A program made the position numbers and the translations under genes. The notes beneath the pieces are model-generated. The model was not told the DNA's origin, searched no databases, and saw only the letters and a list, made by a program, of their open reading frames with translations. Below, one piece after another: positions 10,229 to 16,001 of a stretch of DNA of 32,139 bases (its first letter is position 1; each line of letters begins with the position of its first letter). Source of the stretch: Clostridia bacterium (GTDB lineage Bacteria > Bacillota > Clostridia > Oscillospirales > CAG-272); the NCBI GenBank assembly GCA_017399025.1, contig JAFQEK010000047.1, forward strand, positions 1 to 32,139, in the 5' to 3' direction.

Positions 10229-10876
10229 TTATTGGATGGGTTTGCAAAAATCCCGTAAATCTTCAAGATCTAAATACCAAAAACAACCGACTTTTATTAC
10301 AATTATATTTGTATAATGATAATATTCGGTATTTCCATCTTTGATTGTGAATTGCACTTCAATATTTTTAGCTTTGGAAATATTAACATTAAAATATTCA
10401 TAGTCTTTTTTTAATATTTTGAAATATTCATCATTAAATTCCTTAATTTGTATAATTTTATGGGATATTTTGCTGTTTTTACCATATTTATTTATTATGT
10501 AATCAATGGTTTCGATGAGACTTTCATTATAATTTTCGATAAGCAGTTCATATTCTTCATGACTTTCAATTTCTAAAATATACTCAAGCATTTTGGGAGG
10601 TATTAATTCAAAAATTGATTTTGCATCTGCTTTATAAAAAGTAGCTTTCATATATTGGTTGGCAACTGCTCTGTAACTTTTTCCATAAAAAACAGAAGCA
10701 ACTAAAAGAATTACAGTGAGGGCAGCAATGGCAATGATTCCGATTTTTCGATTTTTATGTTTTGTTTTTGGTTCAGTTGATAAATTATCGGTTTGATTAT
10801 GATCGAGAAGTAATCCGCATTTTGAACAGAATTTGGAATCATCAGAATTTTCGGTGCCACATTGTTTGCATAACAT
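10229..10876 (-). CDS. Zinc-ribbon one-pass membrane protein, paralogue B
   Basis: Unknown function. The 215-residue product opens with a zinc ribbon (C3, C6, C17, C20), followed by a polar linker, one membrane helix at about 45-64, and a presumably extracytoplasmic domain of about 150 residues. That domain ends in a beta-strand pattern with the motif VIKVGCFWYLDLEDL, resembling NTF2-like/DUF4878 lipoprotein domains. The topology (cytosolic ribbon, helix, outer domain) recalls the TcaA/YvbJ type of envelope proteins. It is clearly paralogous to the next gene upstream (same cysteine spacing, same KIGIIA helix start, same SYKA/SYRA junction and C-terminal WYLD). AAGGAG lies upstream of the ATG. 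It is the last gene of a three-gene operon, 33 bp after its paralogue, and is strongly AT-rich compared with flanking genes. Confidence 0.85.
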   Translation of the reverse strand: MLCKQCGTENSDDSKFCSKCGLLLDHNQTDNLSTEPKTKHKNRKIGIIAIAALTVILLVASVFYGKSYRAVANQYMKATFYKADAKSIFELIPPKMLEYILEIESHEEYELLIENYNESLIETIDYIINKYGKNSKISHKIIQIKEFNDEYFKILKKDYEYFNVNISKAKNIEVQFTIKDGNTEYYHYTNIIVIKVGCFWYLDLEDLRDFCKPIQ

Positions 10877-10909
10877 TTTATCAGACTCCTTTCAACGATA
10901 TATTACAAA

Positions 10910-11554
10910 TCAAAAAATATTTTCCATGGTCAGAAAATCCAAGTACCAAGAATGACCAATTTTAATGACAGGTACGGATATAGTCTTTCCGGTAGCTGGG
11001 ATTTCTCTGTCATATTGGACTGCAATGTAGAGTTCAATGGTTTTGGCAGCGGATATTTTTATATCCATATCTTTGTAATCATCTTTTAATTTATCAAATT
11101 TACGTCCAGTGATATTTTTGATGCTTGAAATAGAGTATGATATTTCATAATCTTTACCGACATATTTTTTTAGATCATTCAGCATATCCTGTAAAATTTC
11201 ATTTCCGTCATCAATCAATTTATCAAATTCATCGTCATCATATCCTGCTTCCTCTAAAATATAATCATATGTTTTTTCTGGGAATAACTCTATGATCGCT
11301 TCTGCATCCGCATTAAATTGGGCATTGAAATATTGATCGATTGTTGCTTTATAGCTTCTTCCTGTCAAAAGGTATAAGAGCAAAGCAGAAGCAATTATAA
11401 TACCGATGGTAAATGCAATGATTCCAATTTTTCTATTTTTAGTAGCCGAATTTGTTTTAAAAATCGCAAGTTCCTCATTTGTGAGGACTGCTCCGCATTC
11501 ATGGCAGAATTTTGAATTATCGGGGTTCTTATTACCGCATCGTCCGCAAAACAT
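10910..11554 (-). CDS. Zinc-ribbon one-pass membrane protein, paralogue A
   Basis: Unknown function. 214 residues: zinc ribbon (C3, C6, C17, C20), linker, membrane helix at about 43-64, and an outer domain with an acidic helical stretch (YDDDEFDKLIDDGNEI) and a C-terminal beta-strand motif VIKIGHSWYLDFL. It shares architecture and scattered identities along its whole length with the 10229-10876 product, so the pair arose by tandem duplication and has diverged considerably. GGAGG (11561-11565) is 6 nt before the ATG. It starts 20 bp downstream of the coiled-coil zinc-ribbon gene, in the same operon. A role in sensing or binding something at the envelope is only inference from topology. Confidence 0.85.
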   Translation of the reverse strand: MFCGRCGNKNPDNSKFCHECGAVLTNEELAIFKTNSATKNRKIGIIAFTIGIIIASALLLYLLTGRSYKATIDQYFNAQFNADAEAIIELFPEKTYDYILEEAGYDDDEFDKLIDDGNEILQDMLNDLKKYVGKDYEISYSISSIKNITGRKFDKLKDDYKDMDIKISAAKTIELYIAVQYDREIPATGKTISVPVIKIGHSWYLDFLTMENIF

Positions 11555-11574
11555 TTTTAGCCTCCTTGTGTTTT

Positions 11575-12045
11575 TTAAGAATTTTCTATTTTAGTTCCGC
11601 AATAATTGCAGAATATATTGTCTTTATTTATTGCATTATGGCAGACAGAACATATCCGCGTATTACTTGATCCCTGTTTATTCATCGTTGGATATTCAAC
11701 TTTTGTTCCGCAAGCATTGCAAAAAGCAGCATCCTTTGGAATATTGGTGCCGCAGTTTACGCATTTATGAAAACCGTTAATTTCTTTGATTCTTTCGTGA
11801 TTTTGATGAATTTTAGAATATAAATCGTTGATTTTTGCGATTTTATCCAACTCTTCGGCAAAATTGTCATTTTTGTGCCGTTCATAATATGATTGTCCGA
11901 GCATAAAAATTAATTGTGATATTTTCTTTTCCTGTTCAGAAATTTCATTATTTAAATGTGCGATGTCTGAAAGATTTTTGGTTTTGCTTGCTACGTTGTG
12001 TCCGGTTTCAGACAAACGTTTCCCTATTTGTTCAAAAAAAGCCAT
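11575..12045 (-). CDS. Coiled-coil protein with two C-terminal zinc ribbons
   Basis: Unknown function; first gene of the operon. 156 residues: an amphipathic N-terminal half (about 1-90) with coiled-coil character (LNNEISEQEKKISQL, then IAKINDLYSKIHQNHERIKEI), then two zinc ribbons, C95/C98/C109/C112 and C132/C135/C146/C149, each of the CxxC...CxxC type. No signal peptide or membrane helix, so probably cytosolic. GGAGG (12053-12057) lies 7 nt before the ATG. The ribbons have the same style as those at the N-termini of the two downstream membrane proteins, so an assembly in which this soluble protein docks to their cytosolic ribbons is plausible but unproven. Transcribed from a consensus promoter and divergent from the XRE regulator. 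Confidence 0.85.
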   Translation of the reverse strand: MAFFEQIGKRLSETGHNVASKTKNLSDIAHLNNEISEQEKKISQLIFMLGQSYYERHKNDNFAEELDKIAKINDLYSKIHQNHERIKEINGFHKCVNCGTNIPKDAAFCNACGTKVEYPTMNKQGSSNTRICSVCHNAINKDNIFCNYCGTKIENS

Positions 12046-12112
12046 AGATATTCCTCCGTTTTATAAAAATATTTCAAAAATTAATGTTTGAGAGCTAATT
12101 TGAATTAATCAT

Positions 12113-12141
12113 ATTATAACATGAGTATTTCGTTTTGTCAA
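12113..12141 (-). promoter_or_regulatory. Consensus sigma-A promoter of the zinc-ribbon operon
   Basis: On the minus strand TTGACA (12136-12141) and TATAAT (12113-12118) are both perfect, with a 17-bp spacer. Predicted transcription start is near 12106, giving a leader of about 60 nt to the ATG at 12045. Confidence 0.88.
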
Positions 12142-12151
12142 CGATAAACTC
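12123..12151. promoter_or_regulatory. Putative operator: 12-5-12 imperfect palindrome
   Basis: GAGTATTTCGTT (12123-12134) and AACGATAAACTC (12140-12151) are inverted repeats matching at 10 of 12 positions around TTGTC. The palindrome covers the -35 and part of the spacer of the minus-strand promoter. It lies in the divergent gap beside an XRE regulator, so it is the natural candidate binding site for that protein. Confidence 0.6.
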
Positions 12152-12163
12152 GTTTTTAATTCC

Positions 12164-12193
12164 GTGAAAATAGTTTTTTTGATAAAATATAAT
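12164..12193 (+). promoter_or_regulatory. Possible promoter of the XRE regulator
   Basis: TATAAT at 12188-12193 is a perfect -10; the best -35 is GTGAAA (12164-12169, 4 of 6) with an 18-bp spacer. The start would fall near 12200, directly at the ribosome binding site, so the mRNA would have almost no leader. Tentative. Confidence 0.4.
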
Positions 12194-12214
12194 ATTATTA
12201 TGAGGAGGACGAGT

Positions 12215-12538
12215 ATGAAATTTTGTAAAATTTTGAAAAATCTTATTGAAGAACGAAATTTGACACAGAAGCGCCTTGCGGAAGAATTGCATATAGCTGT
12301 TTCTACGTTAGGAGGATATGTACAGGGAACGAGCGAACCGGATTTTGAAATGCTGATTATGTTTGCAAAATATTTTTCGGTTTCAACGGATTTTCTTCTT
12401 GACCTTCCTTCATCGACACAAACAGATTCCGAACAAGAAGAAAATCTTTTGCGCGTATTTCGTATGCTGACTTTGGAGCAGCAAAATATTTATATAGAAC
12501 AAGGAAAAGCGTTTTTGAAATATCAGAACCGCAACTGA
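12215..12538 (+). CDS. XRE-family helix-turn-helix transcriptional regulator
   Basis: DNA-binding regulator of 107 residues. The start at 12215 follows GAGGAGGA (12202-12209); the longer in-frame start at 12164 has no such site. An HTH_3-type domain occupies about residues 5-62 (LIEERNLTQKRLAEEL then VSTLGGYVQGTSEPD, typical of the family), ending in the common FSVSTDFLLDL segment. The short C-terminal tail (LTLEQQNIYIEQGKAFLKY) is probably a dimerisation helix. There is no sensor domain. It is divergent from the zinc-ribbon operon, and the palindrome at 12123-12151 lies between them, so it likely controls that operon and perhaps itself. It could instead be an orphan regulator of unrelated genes. 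Confidence 0.88.
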   Translation: MKFCKILKNLIEERNLTQKRLAEELHIAVSTLGGYVQGTSEPDFEMLIMFAKYFSVSTDFLLDLPSSTQTDSEQEENLLRVFRMLTLEQQNIYIEQGKAFLKYQNRN

Positions 12539-12540
12539 AA

Positions 12541-12585
12541 AAGACTTGTATAAACGGAGAAAAATCCGAATATACAAGTCTTTTG
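12541..12585. terminator. Bidirectional intrinsic terminator between XRE gene and cadA
   Basis: AAGACTTGTAT (12541-12551) pairs with ATACAAGTCTT (12572-12582), with an inner CGGA/TCCG stem. T residues follow on the plus strand (TCTTTT), and AAAAAG before the left arm gives CTTTTT on the minus strand. It sits between convergent stop codons at 12538 and 12590. Confidence 0.85.
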
Positions 12586-12589
12586 CGTT

Positions 12590-14449
12590 TTATGATAAAT
12601 CATTTTTTACTTTAAGCACGCGCATGGCATTCAGAATGGCAATGACGGAAACACCGACGTCGGCAAATACCGCCGCCCACATACCGACAAGTCCGAGTGC
12701 GCCGAGAAGCAAAACAATTCCCTTGACACCGAGCGCAAAGATAATGTTCTGATACGCAATGGAAAGGGTACGCTTGGCAATGCGGATGGCAAGCGCGATT
12801 TTTTTCGGATCATCATCCATCAGAACGATATCGGAAGCTTCAATGGCGGCATCCGAACCGATGGCGCCCATGGAAATCCCGATATCCGCACGTGAAAGAA
12901 CGGGCGCATCGTTGATGCCGTCACCCACGAATGCGAGTGTTTTTCTGGGATTTTTTTGTTGCAGAAGCGTTTCTGCGTGGGAAACTTTATCGGTGGGCAA
13001 AAGCTCTGTGTAGACTTCATCGATGCCCAGCGCGTGGGCAACAGCCGTTCCCGTTTTTTCGGAGTCTCCTGTCAGCATAACGGTTTTACGGATGCCTGCT
13101 TTGCGGAGATTTTCAATGGCTTCTGCGGAGGTGCTTTTGATCTCGTCGGAAATAACGAGAGAACCGAAAAATTTTTCGTTTACGGCAACATAAACAACCG
13201 TACCGATCTCAGAAACAGCTTGATAAGAAATTTTTCTTTCCAGCATGAGTTTTTCATTGCCGACGAGAATTTCTTCACCTGCTTCAGTTCGGACGGAAAC
13301 GCCTTTTCCCGATAGCTCTGTTACTTCTGAAAGAGATCCGCGGGGTATTTGGTTTCCGAAACGGGCACAGATGGATTTTGCAATCGGATGATTGGAATTG
13401 CTTTCCGCAATTGCCGCATAATAAAGAAGCGTATTTTCATCGGTATGTTTTTCTGCATGGATAGAAGTAATGGCAAATGTGCCTTTAGTAAGCGTTCCTG
13501 TTTTATCGAACACCACGGTTTCACAGCGTGAAAGCGCTTCGATATAGTTGCCGCCTTTGATCAGGATTCCGCATTTGGATGCGCCGCCGATACCGCCGAA
13601 AAAGGTAAGCGGTACGGAGATTACAAGCGCACAGGGACAAGAAATAACAAGAAACGTCAGTGCGCGGTAAATCCAGGATGACCATGCCCCGTCAAAGAGA
13701 GGGGGAATGACGGCAAGCAGGACTGCTGCCGAAACCACGGCAGGGGTATAGAATCTTGAAAATTTGGAAATAAAGTTTTCTGCTTTGGCTTTTTTGGAGC
13801 TTGCGTTTTCCACAAGCTCTAAAATTTTGGAAACGGTGGATTCCTCGAAAATTTTGGTGACGCGGACACGGATAAGTCCCGTCAGATTGACGGTTCCGCT
13901 GATGACCTCATCGCCTTTGGAAAGCGTTTTCGGAACAGCTTCTCCTGTCAGTGCGGCGGTATCCACTGTTGTTGCGCCTTCCTCGATGATACCGTCCAAA
14001 GGGATTTTTTCACCCGCTTTGATCACGATATAATCTCCAACGGCAACCTCTTCGGGAAATACTTCCGTGATTTCACCGTCTTTTTCCAGATTGGCGCGGT
14101 CGGGACAAATATCCATCAAGGCGGCGATGGATTTTCGGGATTTACCGACGGCATAGCTTTCAAATAAAACACCGATCTGATTGAAAAGCATGACGGCAAC
14201 GGCTTCGGGATATTCTCCGATGATCAAAGCGCCTATGCTGGCAACAGCCATCAGAAAATCCTCGTCAAAGATCTGCCCGCGCAGACATCCGCGGAGTGCT
14301 TTCCACAGTGTATCGTAACCGACGGTAAGATAGGGAAGCAGAAACAGCGCGCATTTGAGGAGCCCTTGTGCCGGAATCAGGATTACGGCAATCAGAAGAG
14401 CGGCGCCGATGAAAATACGGGCAAGCTTGATTTTTTGAGAATGAGTCAT
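12590..14449 (-). CDS. cadA: Zn/Cd/Pb-exporting P1B-2-type ATPase
   Basis: ATP-driven efflux pump for soft divalent metals in the cytoplasmic membrane. 619 residues. Visible features: N-terminal membrane helices, TGEAVP actuator motif, CPC at residues 271-273 in the metal-path helix, phosphorylation motif DKTGT starting at D315, GDGINDAP hinge, and in the last helices K576 and D597. The 21-residue spacing of that Lys and Asp equals ZntA K693/D714, which points to Zn/Cd/Pb rather than copper. It lacks the usual N-terminal metal-binding (HMA) domain; a separate HMA protein is encoded just upstream. The ATG is preceded by GGAAGGG (minus strand, 14457-14463). Last gene of the cadC-HMA-cadA operon. 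Confidence 0.93.
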   Translation of the reverse strand: MTHSQKIKLARIFIGAALLIAVILIPAQGLLKCALFLLPYLTVGYDTLWKALRGCLRGQIFDEDFLMAVASIGALIIGEYPEAVAVMLFNQIGVLFESYAVGKSRKSIAALMDICPDRANLEKDGEITEVFPEEVAVGDYIVIKAGEKIPLDGIIEEGATTVDTAALTGEAVPKTLSKGDEVISGTVNLTGLIRVRVTKIFEESTVSKILELVENASSKKAKAENFISKFSRFYTPAVVSAAVLLAVIPPLFDGAWSSWIYRALTFLVISCPCALVISVPLTFFGGIGGASKCGILIKGGNYIEALSRCETVVFDKTGTLTKGTFAITSIHAEKHTDENTLLYYAAIAESNSNHPIAKSICARFGNQIPRGSLSEVTELSGKGVSVRTEAGEEILVGNEKLMLERKISYQAVSEIGTVVYVAVNEKFFGSLVISDEIKSTSAEAIENLRKAGIRKTVMLTGDSEKTGTAVAHALGIDEVYTELLPTDKVSHAETLLQQKNPRKTLAFVGDGINDAPVLSRADIGISMGAIGSDAAIEASDIVLMDDDPKKIALAIRIAKRTLSIAYQNIIFALGVKGIVLLLGALGLVGMWAAVFADVGVSVIAILNAMRVLKVKNDLS

Positions 14450-14474
14450 ACGATTACCCTTCCGTATTTTTTAA

Positions 14475-14693
14475 TCAGAAAAGAATTTTGCAATCGGGTT
14501 CTACCTTGCGGATGGCTTTGCTCGCTTTTTTCATAATTTCATCCATTTTTTCTTCGGGAGCGCAGATCGTGAGTTTTTGAAGCATGAAGCTGATGTCAAC
14601 AGATTCTACGCCTTCAATTTTGGCAATCGCGTTTTTCATTTTTTCTGCGCAAACGGCGCAATCGAGATTTTCGAGCTTATAAACTTTTTTCAT
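14475..14693 (-). CDS. Stand-alone heavy-metal-associated (HMA) domain protein
   Basis: A 72-residue ferredoxin-like metal-binding protein. The metal site is LDCAVCAEKM with the cysteines at 12 and 15; the Asp before the first Cys (DCxxC) is the form seen in Zn/Cd-type HMA domains, whereas copper types usually read MTCxxC. It lies 25 bp before cadA and about 50 bp after cadC in the same direction, with AAAGGAAA upstream of its ATG. It most likely acts as the missing N-terminal domain of the adjacent ATPase, or as a small metal chaperone that feeds it. It is not a frameshifted fragment: it has its own start, ribosome site and stop, and cadA also has its own ribosome site. Confidence 0.9.
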   Translation of the reverse strand: MKKVYKLENLDCAVCAEKMKNAIAKIEGVESVDISFMLQKLTICAPEEKMDEIMKKASKAIRKVEPDCKILF

Positions 14694-14722
14694 GATGATT
14701 TTCCTTTCGTGACGTAAAAATT

Positions 14723-14740
14723 TTCAAATGAGAATTTGAA
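14723..14740 (-). promoter_or_regulatory. Intercistronic inverted repeat between cadC and the HMA gene
   Basis: TTCAAAT (14723-14729) and ATTTGAA (14734-14740) form a perfect 7-bp inverted repeat around 4 nt. On the minus strand it is followed by AATTTTTAC. It could be a weak attenuator, an RNA-processing hairpin, or a second ArsR-family half-site pair. Confidence 0.4.
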
Positions 14741-14742
14741 GA

Positions 14743-15105
14743 TCATTCTTCAAGATGGCAGATTCCCATATCCAGAATTCTGTGGATATGATCGTCATCC
14801 AAAGAGTAAAAAACGGTTTTACCGTTTCGTCGCGCTTTGACCAGCTTAGAGGTTTTCAGAACGCGGAGCTGATGGGAAACAGCGGTTTGTGTCAGTCCTA
14901 AAAGGCTTGCGATATCGCACACGCAAAGCTCGGTTTCGCGGAGCGCATAAAGAATACGGATTCGTGTGGAATCTCCGAATACCTTGAAAAAGTCCGCAAG
15001 TTGAAAAAGCGTTTCTTCTTCGGGCATTTTGCGCAAAACCTCTTGTACGACATCTTCGTGAACACAAAGAAATTCACATTTTTCGATCGGCTTTTTTGTA
15101 TCCAT
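14743..15105 (-). CDS. cadC: ArsR/SmtB-family metal-responsive repressor, CadC type
   Basis: Winged-helix repressor that leaves DNA on binding Cd, Pb or Zn. 120 residues. Both known CadC sites are complete: the alpha3N cysteine site (C10, C14, and C61, C63 in ELCVCD) and the alpha5 zinc site DxH-x10-HxxE (D104, H106, H117, E120). All are offset by +3 from my recollection of the staphylococcal pI258 CadC numbering. The recognition helix region is LTQTAVSHQLRVLK (71-84). The start at 15105 follows AGAAAGGAT with a 7-nt gap. First gene of the metal-efflux operon, transcribed from a promoter overlapped by its predicted operator at 15129-15148, so it should be autoregulated. Confidence 0.95.
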   Translation of the reverse strand: MDTKKPIEKCEFLCVHEDVVQEVLRKMPEEETLFQLADFFKVFGDSTRIRILYALRETELCVCDIASLLGLTQTAVSHQLRVLKTSKLVKARRNGKTVFYSLDDDHIHRILDMGICHLEE

Positions 15106-15128
15106 GCCATCATCCTTTCTATATGAAT

Positions 15129-15148
15129 ATATGAATAACTATTCATAT
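15129..15148. promoter_or_regulatory. CadC/ArsR-family operator (perfect 9-2-9 palindrome)
   Basis: ATATGAATAACTATTCATAT is a perfect 9-bp inverted repeat with a 2-bp centre, in the form known for SmtB/ArsR/CadC operators. It overlaps the end of the -10 element and the predicted start site. An additional direct copy of ATATGAATA lies at 15121-15129. Confidence 0.85.
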
Positions 15149-15175
15149 GATATCACAAAATAAAAAAATTGTCAA
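15147..15175 (-). promoter_or_regulatory. Promoter of the cadC-HMA-cadA operon
   Basis: Minus strand: TTGACA (15170-15175), 17-bp spacer, TATCAT (15147-15152, 5 of 6). Start predicted near 15140, inside the operator, so repressor and polymerase would compete. Confidence 0.85.
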
Positions 15176-15216
15176 GAAAAAGAAAAAATTATTCTATGTT
15201 TCTGCAAAAAATCAAC

Positions 15217-15260
15217 AAAAACGGATATTCTGCTTCTTTTGATGAAGAATATCCGTTTTT
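15217..15260 (-). terminator. Intrinsic terminator after the phosphoribosyltransferase gene
   Basis: A 14-bp perfect stem pairs AAAAACGGATATTC (15217-15230) with GAATATCCGTTTTT (15247-15260), with an inner CTTC/GAAG pairing. On the minus strand the stem ends in CCGTTTTTG. The symmetric A/T ends let it act in either direction. It separates this gene from the cad promoter. Confidence 0.88.
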
Positions 15261-15272
15261 TCTTAAAAATAT

Positions 15273-15830
15273 TTAAAGTTCTGTGCCGTCCGCACGGAAA
15301 AGGGGGAGGACTTCAAGATATTTGATGTCATCTCTGTCTTTGGCAGCGCCTTCCGCAAGGATTGCCAGTTTTCCTACGATGTTGCCTCCCGCATGCTCGA
15401 CAAGCTCTTCGATTGCGCGCAGAGATTCACCTGTGCTGATCACGTCATCCACGATAAGGACTCGTTTGCCACGCATGAATGCAGCATCCTTTCCGTCAAG
15501 GTAAAGCGTTTGTGTTTTTGCTGTTGTGATAGAATTGACCTCGCAGGAAAATACGTCGCTCATATAAGCTTTTTGCATCTTTCTCGCTAAAATATAGTGA
15601 TTAACGCCCGATTGACGCGCCATTTCAAAAATAAGCGGAATGCCCTTACTTTCCGAAGTGATCATAACATCATGTTCGGGCGCGATTTTGAGCAGTTCGC
15701 GTGCGCAGGCGCAAGTCAACTCCACATCACCGAAAATGACAAACGCGCCTATGCTGAGTTCGTCGTTGAGCGGACAAAGAGGAAGCTCTCTTTCGAGTCC
15801 CGCAACTTTGAGAGTGTAATGTTTTTTCAT
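15273..15830 (-). CDS. Purine phosphoribosyltransferase (adenine/xanthine PRTase-like)
   Basis: Type I PRTase-fold enzyme that would join a purine base to PRPP. The start at 15830 (MKKHYTL) is chosen because GGAGG at 15839-15843 is 8 nt away; upstream ATGs at 15836 and 15845 are too close to it or overlap it. 185 residues. The PRPP loop is VLIVDDVISTGES at 124-136, and a SESKGIPL segment (59-66) matches the PPi-loop region of adenine PRTases. Exact base specificity cannot be read. It is divergent from a hypoxanthine/guanine-type permease, which supports purine salvage; the two genes have separate promoters in a 171-bp gap. Confidence 0.82.
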   Translation of the reverse strand: MKKHYTLKVAGLERELPLCPLNDELSIGAFVIFGDVELTCACARELLKIAPEHDVMITSESKGIPLIFEMARQSGVNHYILARKMQKAYMSDVFSCEVNSITTAKTQTLYLDGKDAAFMRGKRVLIVDDVISTGESLRAIEELVEHAGGNIVGKLAILAEGAAKDRDDIKYLEVLPLFRADGTEL

Positions 15831-15866
15831 GATCATTGCCTCCATAATCTGAAGTTTATATTATAT

Positions 15867-15895
15867 ATTGTAAGATGAAATACGGAAAATGTCAA
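15867..15895 (-). promoter_or_regulatory. Promoter of the phosphoribosyltransferase gene
   Basis: Minus strand: TTGACA (15890-15895), 17-bp spacer, TACAAT (15867-15872, 5 of 6). Leader of about 30 nt, too short for a purine riboswitch. Confidence 0.8.
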
Positions 15896-15932
15896 TAAAT
15901 ATGTAAAAAATAAAAAATTATATCGGAATTCC

Positions 15933-15961
15933 TTGATTTCTGCTGTTAAAACATATATAAT
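15933..15961 (+). promoter_or_regulatory. Promoter of the purine permease gene
   Basis: TTGATT (15933-15938), 17-bp spacer, TATAAT (15956-15961). An 8-bp palindrome GGAATTCC (15925-15932) directly abuts the -35 and could be part of a regulator site. Confidence 0.82.
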
Positions 15962-16001
15962 AAGAATTATCTTAATAAATATTTTGGAGGATGAAAAATT
16001 T

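Noticed and set aside
15831..16001. Purine riboswitch or PurR box between the phosphoribosyltransferase and permease
   Set aside because: The predicted leaders are about 30-40 nt, no guanine-aptamer core was found, and no CCGAAC-type PurBox pair was seen.
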